Notes: generated from the sequence alone by a model not told the origin. 64,000 bases of DNA from Pseudomonas marginalis (GCF_008692035.1 NZ_VTFG01000002.1:1178001-1242000); one strand, 5' to 3'; numbered from the stretch's first letter, positions 7,590 to 17,199 are shown. Translations and numbers: made by a program.

Positions 7590-9929
7590 ATGCCCCAGCA
7601 CCCCACCCTTCTCGCCCGCACCTTGCGCCAACTGCTGCTGGGCGCCAGCCTCAGCCTGACCGTACTGCCTTGCGTGATGGCGGCCGATGCCAAGCCATAT
7701 CACATCGCGCCCAGCTCGCTGGAAGCAGCCCTGAACCAGTTTGGCCGTGAAGCCGGCGTGTTGATTTCCTTCGGTTCCGAAGTCACGGCGGGCATGCAAA
7801 GCCGTGGTTTGTCCGGCAGCTACAGCGCCGCCGAAGGCCTGCAGAAGCTGCTGGAAGGTACTGGCCTGCAAGCCCGTGCCGAAGGCGACAACGCCTACAG
7901 CCTGCAACCGGCAACGGCGCCGGCGGCTGTCGAGTTGGCGACCTCCAGCGTGGTCGGCGACTGGCTCGGCGATGCGGCGCAAACCAATGTCTTCGAACAC
8001 CCCGGCGCCCGTGACGTGATCCGCCGCGAAGCGTTCGAACGCCAGGGCGCCACCCAGGCCAAGGACGTGCTCAACCGCATCCCCGGCGTCAACGCCCCGG
8101 ACAATAACGGCACCGGCAGCCACGATATGGCGCTGAACTTCGGCATTCGCGGTCTCAACCCGCGCCTGGCCTCGCGCTCAACAGTGCTGATGGACGGTAT
8201 CCCGGTGCCGTTCGCGCCGTACGGCCAGCCGCAGCTGTCGTTCGCACCGATCAGCATGGGCAACATGGACGCCGTGGACGTGGTGCGTGGCGGCGGCGCA
8301 GTGCGCTACGGCCCGCAGAACGTCGGCGGCGTGGTCAACTTCGTGACCCGCGCGATCCCGGATGCACCCACCGTCAAAGGTGGCTTGCAGACCGAGACCA
8401 GCCCGTCTTCCAGCCATGACGGCTTCAAGACCACCGGCAACCTGCTGGCCGGCGGCACTGCCGAGAATGGCCTGGGCGGCGCGATTTTGTATTCCGGCAC
8501 CCGTGGCGGCGACTGGCGCGAAAACAGCAACACGCGCATCGACGACCTGATCCTCAAAGGCAAATACCAGCTCGACGACGCCAACAGCTTCAACGCCATG
8601 GCGCAGTACTACGAAGGCCAGGCCGATATGCCTGGGGGCTTGAACGTCGCGGACTACAAGGCCGATCCGTATCAGTCCACCCGCCCCTACGACAAATTCT
8701 GGGGCCGCCGTACGATGTTCAACGTCGGCTATCGATACGAGCAGGACCGCCGCGAATTCACCGTCAACAGCTTCTTCACCAAGACCCTGCGCAGCGGCTA
8801 CCTGGACCAGGGCACGTTCCTGTCGCTGTCCCCGCGTGAGTATTGGGTGCGCGGCGTGGAAACCCGTTTCGCCCAGGGCTTTGACCTCGGCCCGACCAGC
8901 CATGAAGTGGGCGTCGGCTACCGCTACATCAACGAAGCCGGCCACGAGTTGCGCTACCGCACGCCGATTTCCGCCAACAACCAGCAAATCCCCAGCACCG
9001 ACAGCCGCAACGACCGCGACACCCGTGGCGGCACCGAAGCCAATGCGTTCTTCGTCGATGACCGGATTGATATCGGCAAATGGACCATCACCCCGGGCAT
9101 CCGCTACGAGATGATCGAGTCCCAGCAGAGCAACAACCTGACCAACGTCAAATACAAAGGCGACTACAACACCGCGCTGCCGGCGTTGAACGTGCTCTAT
9201 CACCTGACCGACGACTGGAACCTGTACGCCAACACCGAAGGTTCATTCGGCAGCGTGCAGTACAGCCAGATGCCCAACCGTGTGACCAGCGGTGAAGTGA
9301 AACCGGAAAAAGCCCGCACCTGGGAACTGGGTACCCGCTATGACGACGGCACCTTGCGCGCAGAGATCGGCGCGTTCCTGATCAACTTCGACAACCAGTA
9401 TGAAAGCAACCAGACCAACGACTCGGTGATCGCCCGCGGCGAAACGCGCCACCAGGGTATTGAAACCAGCGTCAACTACGCCCTCGATGGCTTGAGCCCG
9501 GCGCTGGCCGGTTTCGATGTGTACGCTACCTACGCCTACGTCGACGCCACCATCCGCGAAGACGGCCCGAACAAAGGCAACCGCGTGCCCTTCTCGTCCA
9601 AGCACAAGGGCACCCTCGGCGTGGGTTACACCGAAGGGCGCTGGAAACTCAATGTGGACAGCAGCTATCAGAGCAGCCAGTTCGCCGACAACGCCAACAC
9701 CCAGGCAGAAAGTGCTGACGGCGCCAACGGTCGAATCCCCGGCTACATGCTGTTCAGCAGCCGCGCAGCCTATGACTTCGGCCCGCAACTGTCGGATCTG
9801 AATGTGGCGGTCGGCGTGAAGAACATCTTCAACACGCAGTACTTCACCCGCTCGTTCGACGACAACAACAAGGGCAAATACGTGGGTGAGCCGCGTACGC
9901 TGTACGTGCAGACCTCCATCGCGTTCTAA
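7590..9929 (+). CDS. fecA: TonB-dependent ferric citrate receptor FecA
   Basis: This outer-membrane receptor has 779 residues. In order it has a signal peptide (residues 1-32), an STN signalling domain (about 36-106), a plug domain (about 140-270) and a 22-strand barrel ending in phenylalanine. The C-terminal stretch (QYFTRSFDDNNKGKYVGEPR) closely resembles what I recall of E. coli FecA. It imports ferric dicitrate with TonB energy and signals through FecR to FecI. The ATG at 7590 fits the signal peptide; the longer upstream frame would overlap the hairpin. Its last 4 bases overlap the convergent LysR gene. The ligand is inferred from this similarity and from the fecIRA order. Confidence 0.88.
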   Translation: MPQHPTLLARTLRQLLLGASLSLTVLPCVMAADAKPYHIAPSSLEAALNQFGREAGVLISFGSEVTAGMQSRGLSGSYSAAEGLQKLLEGTGLQARAEGDNAYSLQPATAPAAVELATSSVVGDWLGDAAQTNVFEHPGARDVIRREAFERQGATQAKDVLNRIPGVNAPDNNGTGSHDMALNFGIRGLNPRLASRSTVLMDGIPVPFAPYGQPQLSFAPISMGNMDAVDVVRGGGAVRYGPQNVGGVVNFVTRAIPDAPTVKGGLQTETSPSSSHDGFKTTGNLLAGGTAENGLGGAILYSGTRGGDWRENSNTRIDDLILKGKYQLDDANSFNAMAQYYEGQADMPGGLNVADYKADPYQSTRPYDKFWGRRTMFNVGYRYEQDRREFTVNSFFTKTLRSGYLDQGTFLSLSPREYWVRGVETRFAQGFDLGPTSHEVGVGYRYINEAGHELRYRTPISANNQQIPSTDSRNDRDTRGGTEANAFFVDDRIDIGKWTITPGIRYEMIESQQSNNLTNVKYKGDYNTALPALNVLYHLTDDWNLYANTEGSFGSVQYSQMPNRVTSGEVKPEKARTWELGTRYDDGTLRAEIGAFLINFDNQYESNQTNDSVIARGETRHQGIETSVNYALDGLSPALAGFDVYATYAYVDATIREDGPNKGNRVPFSSKHKGTLGVGYTEGRWKLNVDSSYQSSQFADNANTQAESADGANGRIPGYMLFSSRAAYDFGPQLSDLNVAVGVKNIFNTQYFTRSFDDNNKGKYVGEPRTLYVQTSIAF

Positions 9930-10798
9930 CTGCCCGCCAGGCAACTGGGGGTGGCGGCGACCAGTGCGTCGATTGCACAACGGGTCTTGGCCGGCATATG
10001 CACGGCTGTCGGCCAGATCACATGGATCGGCGCGGGTTGCTCGCGATAGCCGGGCAACACCGCGACCAGTTGCCCACGCAGCACATAGTGCGCAATCAAC
10101 CAACTCGGCAACCAGGCCAGGCCGACGCCCGCGATGGCGGCATCGGCCACGGCCTGGAGGTCGTCCATCATCAACGGCGAGGCCACGGGATTGCGCTGCG
10201 AGGTCGTGCTGCGATAGGCGATGCCGCGATGGCCGGCAAGGTCTTCGATGCATTCAATCGGCCCGACGCGCTGCAAGTACGCCGGTGACGCCGCCAGCCC
10301 AACGGCCTGTTCGCCCAGGCGACGTGCACTGAGGCGGTCGGTGTCGGGCAGGGGGCCGATCCGCACGGCAACGTCGAAGCCTTCCTTTGCCAGGTCCACC
10401 AGCCGATCGGCGAAGCTGATCTCGATCTCCAATTCCGGATAGCGCGCCATCAACCCCCACAATGCCGGGGCCGCGTAGTGATGCCCGAAGGCCAGTGGCA
10501 AGCTGGCCCGCAAACGGCCGCGTGGCTGTTGCCGGCCGCTTTCCAGCACCGATTCGGCCGCCTCGAGTTCCGCCAACGCGCGCAGGCAATGCTCGTAGTA
10601 CGCCTGGCCGTCCTCGGTCAGCCGCTGGCGGCGGGTGGAGCGCTGCAACAGGCACGTGCCCAGGCGTGCTTCCAATCGCGCCAGGCCCTTGCCGACCGCG
10701 GAGCGGGTAAGGTTCAACCGTTCGGCGGCCTCGGTCAGGTTGCCGCTTTCGACGATGTGCAGAAACAGCTCAACGCCATCAAAACGCGGTGTCGTCAT
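9926..10798 (-). CDS. LysR-family transcriptional regulator
   Basis: This 290-residue regulator has an N-terminal winged helix-turn-helix (FLHIVESGNLTEAAERLNLTRSAVGKGLARLE, residues 11-42) and a periplasmic-binding-like effector domain. It resembles the subgroup that controls a divergent transporter or oxidoreductase gene. It is transcribed away from the MFS gene at 10904, with 105 bases between them that contain a 15-bp palindrome. It therefore probably controls that efflux gene in response to an unknown small molecule. Its 3' end overlaps the fecA stop by 4 bases. Confidence 0.9.
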   Translation of the reverse strand: MTTPRFDGVELFLHIVESGNLTEAAERLNLTRSAVGKGLARLEARLGTCLLQRSTRRQRLTEDGQAYYEHCLRALAELEAAESVLESGRQQPRGRLRASLPLAFGHHYAAPALWGLMARYPELEIEISFADRLVDLAKEGFDVAVRIGPLPDTDRLSARRLGEQAVGLAASPAYLQRVGPIECIEDLAGHRGIAYRSTTSQRNPVASPLMMDDLQAVADAAIAGVGLAWLPSWLIAHYVLRGQLVAVLPGYREQPAPIHVIWPTAVHMPAKTRCAIDALVAATPSCLAGS

Positions 10799-10837
10799 GG
10801 CTCGATTGTCGCCCTTGATTCCCCTATCAGTGGAAAA

Positions 10838-10852
10838 GTTATCACGAATAAC
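10838..10852. promoter_or_regulatory. Palindrome in the LysR/MFS divergent promoter
   Basis: The sequence GTTAT-CACGA-ATAAC is a perfect 5-bp inverted repeat with a 5-base centre. It is flanked by two direct copies of GATTCCCCT (10817-10825 and 10859-10867, judged by eye). Its place between the divergent genes suits a LysR operator. Confidence 0.45.
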
Positions 10853-10903
10853 GAAACAGATTCCCCTGAAAATAACGCGACACTTTATCCACAGGAGAAT
10901 CCC

Positions 10904-12415
10904 ATGCCACCCGCCGCCACGCTAACCACCGCCAGCCCCCCGCGTACCGCCAGGAATGGGCTGGCCCTCACGGGCGTGTGCCTTGTCGCCCTGATGTTCG
11001 GCCTGGAGATTTCCAGCGTGCCGGTGATCCTGCCGACGCTCGAGCGAGAGTTGGGCACGGGCTTCCAAGACGCCCAGTGGATCATGAACGCCTACACCCT
11101 GGCCTGCACGAGCGTGCTGATGGCGGCGGGCACGTTGGCGGATCGCTTTGGTCGCCGCCGCATGCTGGTGTTGTGCCTGTGGGTGTTTGGCCTGGCTTCA
11201 CTGGCCTGCGGGCTGGCCGGGGATGCCTCGCTGCTGATCACAGCGCGGTTTGTCCAGGGCATCGGCGCCGGGGCGATGATGATTTGCCAGTTCGCCATCC
11301 TGTCGCACCTGTTTCGCGAACCGGCAGCGCGGGCGCGGGCGTTTGCAATATGGGGCGTGATTGCCGGCGTGGGCCTGGGCTTCGGTCCGATGATCGGCGC
11401 ATTGATCCTGGCGGTGGCGGATTGGCGTTGGGTGTTCCTCGTGCATGTGCCGCTCACCCTGTTCACCCTGGCGCTGCTGCGCATCAGCGTGCAGGAATCC
11501 CGCGATCCGGCCGCCCATCGCCTGGACATCGCCGGCATGCTCACCTTGACCCTGTCGGTGTTTGCCCTGGTGTACTTCATCACCCAAGGCAGCGAGCACG
11601 GTTTCGGCACACCGGCCATGCTCGGTTGGGCGGCGTTGTCGGGGCTCGGCCTGCTGCTGTTCATCACGGTCGAGCTCCGCAGTGCGCACCCGATGTTCGA
11701 CTTCTCGGTGTTCCGCATCCCGCGTTTCAACGGTGCGTTGATGGGTTCGATCGGCATGAACTTCAGCTTCTGGCCGTTCATGATCTACCTGCCGTTGTAC
11801 TTTCAGGCGGGCCTGGGTTACGACACCTTGACCACCGGCGCCGCGCTGCTCGCCTATACCCTGCCGACCTTGCTGGTACCGCCGCTGGCCGAGCGCCTGG
11901 CCCTGCGCTATGGCGCCGAACGCATCATCCCCCTCGGCCTGGGCCTGATGGGCGCGGGCTTTCTGGCCATGGCGGCCGTCAACGGCGCCGCGCACCCACG
12001 TATCGGGCTGGTGCTGCTCAGTTGCGTGATCGCCGGCGCAGGCCTGGCGCTGACCAACTCGCCCACCACCAATACCACCACCGGCTCGGTATCGGCCGAC
12101 CGCGCGGGCATGGCCTCCGGCATCGACCTCAGTGCGCGGCTGATCACCCTGGCGCTCAACATTGCCCTGATGGGGCTGGTGCTGTTGCTGGGGATCAGCC
12201 ATCAGCTGGCCGAGATGCTGCCCGCCACCACGTCAATGGAGTGGCCGGCCATCAGCCAGAACATTGCCGCAGGAAAGTTGGAGTCGATGGGGCTGGCAGC
12301 CAACGATGCTAAGGCGGCACTGCGCCATGGCGCCGGTTGGGCGATGCTGTTTGCCGGGTTGGGCGCTGGGGGGCTGGCGCTGTTGAGCCGGTATTTTTTC
12401 CGACGCGGCGCCTGA
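10904..12415 (+). CDS. MFS transporter of the 14-helix (DHA2/EmrB-QacA) type
   Basis: This 503-residue inner-membrane transporter has about 14 hydrophobic helices, the antiporter-type first helix region (LMFGLEISSVPVILPTLERELG) and the loop 2-3 motif GTLADRFGRRR. Such proteins expel drugs, dyes or other small molecules using the proton gradient. The start at 10904 has a good Shine-Dalgarno sequence (AGGAGA, 7 bases upstream); the frame upstream of it is only open by chance. It is divergent from the LysR gene, which probably regulates it. The substrate is unknown. A hairpin terminator follows the stop. Confidence 0.88.
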   Translation: MPPAATLTTASPPRTARNGLALTGVCLVALMFGLEISSVPVILPTLERELGTGFQDAQWIMNAYTLACTSVLMAAGTLADRFGRRRMLVLCLWVFGLASLACGLAGDASLLITARFVQGIGAGAMMICQFAILSHLFREPAARARAFAIWGVIAGVGLGFGPMIGALILAVADWRWVFLVHVPLTLFTLALLRISVQESRDPAAHRLDIAGMLTLTLSVFALVYFITQGSEHGFGTPAMLGWAALSGLGLLLFITVELRSAHPMFDFSVFRIPRFNGALMGSIGMNFSFWPFMIYLPLYFQAGLGYDTLTTGAALLAYTLPTLLVPPLAERLALRYGAERIIPLGLGLMGAGFLAMAAVNGAAHPRIGLVLLSCVIAGAGLALTNSPTTNTTTGSVSADRAGMASGIDLSARLITLALNIALMGLVLLLGISHQLAEMLPATTSMEWPAISQNIAAGKLESMGLAANDAKAALRHGAGWAMLFAGLGAGGLALLSRYFFRRGA

Positions 12416-12419
12416 ACGA

Positions 12420-12447
12420 AAACGGGCCTGCAGATGCAGGCCCGTTT
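12420..12447. terminator. Bidirectional hairpin terminator
   Basis: A 12-bp stem (AAACGGGCCTGC with GCAGGCCCGTTT) encloses a 4-base loop between the convergent MFS and HPF-like genes. The terminal A and T runs are short, so efficiency is uncertain, but the position suits both genes. Confidence 0.75.
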
Positions 12448-12466
12448 GCAGGGGGTGAAAAGAACG

Positions 12467-12877
12467 TCAGCCGTTGATGACCGCGTTTTCGTTTTCCAGG
12501 AATTCCTGTTCCAGCGCGTCTTCATTCACTTTGTTAATGGGCTGGTTTTTCGCGGCAGCGCGGGGCTTGCCTTGCAGTCGACCAAACAGATGTTCCAATG
12601 CGTGATCCAGCTTGGTGGCCGCGCTGTCAATCGCTTGTTCCAGGGTATCGCCCTTGGCGGACACCGACAGCGGTTGATGGCCTTTTGGCCGCGCTTCCAG
12701 GCGGCAACTTAAATCGTGGGGACCGGGCTTGTCGCCGTTCTCATCCCGCAGGTAGACCTCCACTCGGGTCAGGTCTTCTTCATAACGTTCGAGCGTGCTC
12801 TCAATGGTAGTACGTACCCACTCCTCCAGTCGGATGCTGCTTTCAATATGGTTATCGCTATTGACTTGGATTTGCAT
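12467..12877 (-). CDS. HPF/RaiA-family ribosome-associated protein
   Basis: This 136-residue protein resembles the ribosome hibernation fold: an N-terminal beta strand (MQIQVNSDNHI), a helix, the strand TRVEVYLRDENG and a second long helix with an acidic and basic pattern (residues 70-100). The C-terminal 35 residues are an added tail rich in Asn and Glu. It may bind the 30S subunit and reduce translation in stress. It is not next to rpoN, where the main hpf gene usually lies, so it is probably a second, divergent paralogue. No other gene shares its transcript. Confidence 0.75.
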   Translation of the reverse strand: MQIQVNSDNHIESSIRLEEWVRTTIESTLERYEEDLTRVEVYLRDENGDKPGPHDLSCRLEARPKGHQPLSVSAKGDTLEQAIDSAATKLDHALEHLFGRLQGKPRAAAKNQPINKVNEDALEQEFLENENAVING

Positions 12878-13090
12878 AGTTCTTCCCTTATTTCAGCTAG
12901 CTCGCGAGAGGTCACAAACTGCAACACCGGGGTGGTGAAACCATGACCTCTTGATTACACAATTGAGCAGTCAGAGAAACATTTCAACCCCTTTGCAAAG
13001 ATAAATCCCACATTACAAATTAACCCTGACGACAAGCAGAAACACTGTTAGGGTGGGGAGTTAGTTACATCTTCTTACGCTCCGCGCCCC

Positions 13091-14038
13091 TCACAATTGC
13101 CCCTCTCCCAGGGGGTGCAAGGCGCGAAAAATCCCTGCTTCCTCCACCAGCCAGTCATGCACCGCGCGCACGCCCGGATGGCTCAGGGCGCCCGGCGCAT
13201 ACAGCAACACATAACGTTTGTGGTTGGGCACCGCGAGGCCGAACGGCACGATCAAGGTGCCACGTTCCAGCTCATCATTGAGCAAGGTGCGTCGCGCAAT
13301 CGCCACGCCCATGCCGGCGATGGCGGCTTCGATGGTCAGGTGGTTGCGATTGAAGGTGTGGCCACGGCGTACATCGGCGACGTGATAGCCGATGGCATTC
13401 AGGTAGAACTCCCACTCCGCATACTCATAACTCCCACGCCAGGCGGTAATGTCGTGCAGCAGCGGGAAATGCGCGAGATCGGCCGGACCGTGCAAGGGCG
13501 GTCGACCCCGCAACAGGCTGGGGGCGCAGACCGGGAAAATCTGCTCATCCAGCAGGGCTGTGGATAACAGGCCAGGGTAGCTGCCGTCATTGAGGTCGAT
13601 GGCCAGGTCAAAGTCGCCTTCGTGCAGGGCGATGCTGCTGTCCTCGGCGACCATGCGCAGTTGGATATCCGGGAAGCGCTGCTGCAAGCGCGGTAGGCGT
13701 GGGGTCAGCCACTTGCCGAGAAATGATGGAATCGAGCGCAGGCGAAGCGTGCCGCTGATCATTCCCGCATCCAACCGCTGCAACTCGGCGTCGATGCTGC
13801 CGTAGGCTTCCCCCACCGTTGCCGCCAGGCGCTGGCCCTCGGCACTCAGCTCCACCCCCCGTGCCCGTCGATGAAACAGCCGAAACCCGAGGCGCTCCTC
13901 CAACTGGCGGATTTGCTGGCTCACCGCCCCCGGCGTGATGTGCAGTTCTTCGGCGCAGCGGGTGAACGACAGATGCCGGGCAGCGCAGGAAAACACGTGC
14001 AACCAGACGTAAGTCTGGCCATGGAGAGGGCGAGCCAT
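13091..14038 (-). CDS. LysR-family regulator, GcvA-like, divergent from serine deaminase
   Basis: This 315-residue regulator has its helix-turn-helix at residues 12-50 (AARHLSFTRCAEELHITPGAVSQQIRQLE), a pattern typical of the GcvA branch. The effector domain follows from about residue 95. The start at 14038 (MARPLHGQTYVWLHVF) is preferred over upstream alternatives because it gives the usual 10-residue lead into the DNA-binding domain. It is divergent from the sdaA-like gene and 137 bases away, so it probably controls serine catabolism, possibly sensing serine or glycine. That effector is inferred from position alone. Confidence 0.88.
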   Translation of the reverse strand: MARPLHGQTYVWLHVFSCAARHLSFTRCAEELHITPGAVSQQIRQLEERLGFRLFHRRARGVELSAEGQRLAATVGEAYGSIDAELQRLDAGMISGTLRLRSIPSFLGKWLTPRLPRLQQRFPDIQLRMVAEDSSIALHEGDFDLAIDLNDGSYPGLLSTALLDEQIFPVCAPSLLRGRPPLHGPADLAHFPLLHDITAWRGSYEYAEWEFYLNAIGYHVADVRRGHTFNRNHLTIEAAIAGMGVAIARRTLLNDELERGTLIVPFGLAVPNHKRYVLLYAPGALSHPGVRAVHDWLVEEAGIFRALHPLGEGQL

Positions 14039-14175
14039 AGGGTTTAGTCCTGCTAAAGGGTGTCTTAGGATAATTCGTTGGTCAGTGCCGATCCAGAGGC
14101 TCAGTATCGCGCCAATTGCGCTCGTCCTACAAAACATGGCAGCGATTCCTACTCCATTGCTTGTAAGGCTTTAGC

Positions 14176-15552
14176 ATGGCTATCAGCGTTTTCGACCTAT
14201 TCAAAGTGGGCATCGGCCCGTCCAGCTCCCATACCGTCGGCCCCATGCGCGCGGCGGCGACCTTCGCCCAGGCCTTGAACGACCAGCACTTGCTGAGTGA
14301 AACGCGCCGGGTCGAAGTGCGCCTGTATGGCTCGCTGTCCGCCACTGGTGTCGGCCACGCCACCGACCGCGCCTGCGTCATGGGCTTGATGGGCGAATGG
14401 CCGGATCAGGTCGATCCCACTTCGATCAACACGCGAATCCAACAGCTGCGCGAGTCCGGACAGTTGTTGCTGGCCGGTCAACAGGAAATTGCCTTCAACT
14501 GGCAAAGAGACCTCCTGCTGCTGGACGAAAGCCTGCCCTACCACCCCAACGCCATGTCCCTGCACGCCTACGGCGACAACGGCCTGCTCAGCGAGCAGAC
14601 CTATTATTCGGTGGGTGGCGGTTTCATCATCGAAGCCGCTGAAGCGGCTTCGGGCATCGCGCCGGCCAACGATGTGCAATTGCCCTACGACTTCTCCAGC
14701 GCCGTCGAGCTGCTGGCCCTGTGCAACCAGCACGGCCTGCGGGTTTCGGAATTGATGATGGCCAACGAACGCGCCTGGCGCAGCGAAGAACAGATCCGCA
14801 GCGGCCTGCTGCATATCTGGTCGGTGATGCGCGAATGTGTGGAACAAGGCTTGCGCGATGAAGGCATCCTGCCCGGTGGCCTGGACGTGCCACGGCGTGC
14901 GGCGAAATTGCACCGCAGCCTGTTGGAAATCGGCAAACCCAATGTGATCACCTCGACCTTGTCGGCCATGGAATGGGTCAACCTGTTCGCCCTCGCCGTC
15001 AACGAAGAAAATGCCGCAGGCGGGCGCATGGTCACGGCGCCGACCAATGGCGCAGCGGGGATCATCCCGGCGGTACTGCATTACTACATGAAGTTCAATG
15101 CCGACGCGTCTGACGACGACGTGGTCAATTTCTTCCTGGCCGCCGCAGCCGTCGGCATTCTGTGTAAGAAAAACGCCTCGATCTCAGGTGCCGAAGTCGG
15201 CTGCCAGGGCGAAGTCGGTTCAGCCTGCGCCATGGCCGCCGCCGGCTTGGCCGACATCCTCGGCGCCACCCCCGAGCAACTGGAAAACGCCGCCGAAATC
15301 GGCCTGGAACACAACCTCGGCCTGACCTGCGACCCTGTCGGCGGCCTGGTGCAGGTGCCGTGCATCGAGCGCAATGCCATCGCCGCGGTCAAGGCCATCA
15401 ACGCCACGCAAATGGCCCTGCGCGGTGACGGCAAGCACTTCATTTCCCTCGACCGGGTGATCCGCACCATGCGCGATACCGGCGCCGACATGCACGACAA
15501 ATACAAAGAAACTTCACGGGGCGGCCTGGCGGTCAGCTGGGTGGAGTGCTGA
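14176..15552 (+). CDS. sdaA: L-serine ammonia-lyase (serine deaminase), iron-sulfur type
   Basis: This 458-residue enzyme converts L-serine to pyruvate and ammonia. It begins with the family signature MAISVFDLFKVGIGPSSSHT and includes the glycine-rich block GGRMVTAPTNGAAGIIPAVL. Conserved cysteines near the middle and C-terminal part (LCKKN, GCQGEVGSACAM and LTCDPVGG) are expected to hold a [4Fe-4S] cluster. It is the fused single-chain form, as in E. coli SdaA/SdaB. It precedes a serine permease gene by 61 bases, so import and breakdown are likely one operon, probably governed by the divergent LysR regulator. Confidence 0.95.
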   Translation: MAISVFDLFKVGIGPSSSHTVGPMRAAATFAQALNDQHLLSETRRVEVRLYGSLSATGVGHATDRACVMGLMGEWPDQVDPTSINTRIQQLRESGQLLLAGQQEIAFNWQRDLLLLDESLPYHPNAMSLHAYGDNGLLSEQTYYSVGGGFIIEAAEAASGIAPANDVQLPYDFSSAVELLALCNQHGLRVSELMMANERAWRSEEQIRSGLLHIWSVMRECVEQGLRDEGILPGGLDVPRRAAKLHRSLLEIGKPNVITSTLSAMEWVNLFALAVNEENAAGGRMVTAPTNGAAGIIPAVLHYYMKFNADASDDDVVNFFLAAAAVGILCKKNASISGAEVGCQGEVGSACAMAAAGLADILGATPEQLENAAEIGLEHNLGLTCDPVGGLVQVPCIERNAIAAVKAINATQMALRGDGKHFISLDRVIRTMRDTGADMHDKYKETSRGGLAVSWVEC

Positions 15553-15613
15553 TCGGAGCACTTCGTCCCGCCCCAACGTGAGCCCGCGCAAAAATAATAA
15601 CGAGGCAATAACG

Positions 15614-16900
15614 ATGACCGATGTACGTACACCTGCGGCTGAAAATCCTGCTTTAGACACTACCGTTACCACTGGCTGGACCCAACACGACACCACGTGG
15701 ATGCTCGGCCTCTACGGCACCGCCATCGGCGCCGGCACCTTGTTCCTGCCGATCAATGCCGGCGTCGGCGGCTTCTGGCCGTTGATCGTGCTGGCGCTGC
15801 TGGCCTTCCCGATGACCTTCTTTGCCCACCGTGGGCTGACGCGCTTTGTGTTGTCAGGCAAATCCGGCGACATCACCGAAGTCGTCGAAGAACACTTCGG
15901 CGTCGGTGCGGGCAAGCTGATCACCCTGCTGTATTTTTTTGCGATCTTCCCGATCCTGCTGGTGTACAGCGTGGCACTGACCAACACCCTGGGCAGCTTT
16001 ATGGAGCACCAACTGCACCTGGCGCCGCCGCCCCGGGCGATCCTGTCGCTGGTACTGATCCTCGGCCTGATGGCCATTGTGCGCTGCGGCCAGGGTGTGA
16101 TCGTCAAGGCCATGAGCGTGCTGGTCTATCCGTTCGTCGCCGCCTTGCTGTTGCTGGCGCTCAGCCTGATCCCCAACTGGAACGGCGCCTTCTTCGCCTC
16201 CGCCAGCGAAGGCATGCCCCTGCCAGTGTTTTTCAACACGCTATGGCTGGCGATCCCGGTGATGGTGTTCTCATTCAACCACTCGCCGATCATCTCCGCC
16301 TTCGCCGTCGACCAGAAGCGCGTGTACGGCCCGCTGGCCGAACGCAAAAGCAGCGGCATCCTCGCCACGGCCCACGGCATGATGGTGCTGACGGTGATGT
16401 TCTTCTGCTTCAGCTGCGTGCTGGCCCTGTCGCCGGCTGACCTGGCGGCGGCCAAGGCGCAGAACATTTCGATCCTGTCGTACCTGGCCAACCATTTCCA
16501 GACGCCGGTGATCGCTTACGCCGCGCCATTGATCGCGCTGGTGGCGATTACCAAGTCCTTCCTCGGCCACTACATCGGCGCCAGCGAAGGCTTCCAGGGG
16601 CTGATCGTCAAATCCCTGCGCGGGCGTGACCGTTCGATGTCATCCAAATGGCTGGAACGCTGCACCGCGCTGTTCATGGTGCTGACCTGCTGGGCCGTGG
16701 CCACCTTCAACCCGAGTATCCTGGGCATGATCGAAACCCTGGGCGGGCCGATCATCGCCTGCCTGCTGTTCCTGATGCCGATGTACGCCATCCATCGCGT
16801 GCCAGCTTTACGCCAGTATTCGGGCCAGGTGTCGAATGTGTTTGTGGTGCTGATCGGGCTGATTGCGCTGTCTGCGATCGTTTTTTCCGTGTTGCCCTGA
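15614..16900 (+). CDS. sdaC: Serine/threonine permease, SdaC-like (HAAAP family)
   Basis: This permease of 428 residues has about 11 hydrophobic helices. The first membrane segment (LGLYGTAIGAGTLFLPINAG) is typical of hydroxy/aromatic amino acid permeases. It should import serine with protons or sodium. A good ribosome site (CGAGG) precedes the ATG at 15614; the frame is open 12 codons further upstream but lacks support. Its position after the serine deaminase gene supports serine as substrate. The transcript runs into a long REP-type inverted repeat that may stabilise or end the mRNA. Confidence 0.92.
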   Translation: MTDVRTPAAENPALDTTVTTGWTQHDTTWMLGLYGTAIGAGTLFLPINAGVGGFWPLIVLALLAFPMTFFAHRGLTRFVLSGKSGDITEVVEEHFGVGAGKLITLLYFFAIFPILLVYSVALTNTLGSFMEHQLHLAPPPRAILSLVLILGLMAIVRCGQGVIVKAMSVLVYPFVAALLLLALSLIPNWNGAFFASASEGMPLPVFFNTLWLAIPVMVFSFNHSPIISAFAVDQKRVYGPLAERKSSGILATAHGMMVLTVMFFCFSCVLALSPADLAAAKAQNISILSYLANHFQTPVIAYAAPLIALVAITKSFLGHYIGASEGFQGLIVKSLRGRDRSMSSKWLERCTALFMVLTCWAVATFNPSILGMIETLGGPIIACLLFLMPMYAIHRVPALRQYSGQVSNVFVVLIGLIALSAIVFSVLP

Positions 16901-16935
16901 AACGGATCACCAACCTCAATAACAACATAAAACCC

Positions 16936-17026
16936 ATGTGGGAGGGGGCTTGCTCCCGATAGCGGTGCATCAGCCAAGTATTCATTGACTGATGCACCGC
17001 TATCGGGAGCAAGCCCCCTCCCACAT
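16936..17026. repeat. REP-type long inverted repeat (paired copies)
   Basis: Two 38-base arms, nearly perfect inverses, flank a 15-base centre. The arm starts ATGTGGGAGGGGGCTTGC, a common P. fluorescens intergenic repeat. The pair forms a very strong hairpin just after the permease gene. Related copies lie at 51451-51557 and 56633-56721. Confidence 0.9.
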
Positions 17027-17199
17027 AAGGAGCTCATTGTTTGACAGATCGCTGTACGGCACGCCCTTTGCTGTACAGCCCATGAGGTAAACGGAATTTG
17101 TACCACCTCAGCGACGGAGTGGCCGGTGGTCAGGCAACGCGAACTAATCACGACACCGGTCGTCAATGACTGCATGTTCTTATCAGGCGGTAACGCACC

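Noticed and set aside
10978..12312. A 444-codon plus-strand frame inside the MFS gene in another reading frame.
   Set aside because: The overlapping frame has the helices, motifs and a good ribosome site; this one is Arg/His/Pro-rich and looks like a frame shadow.
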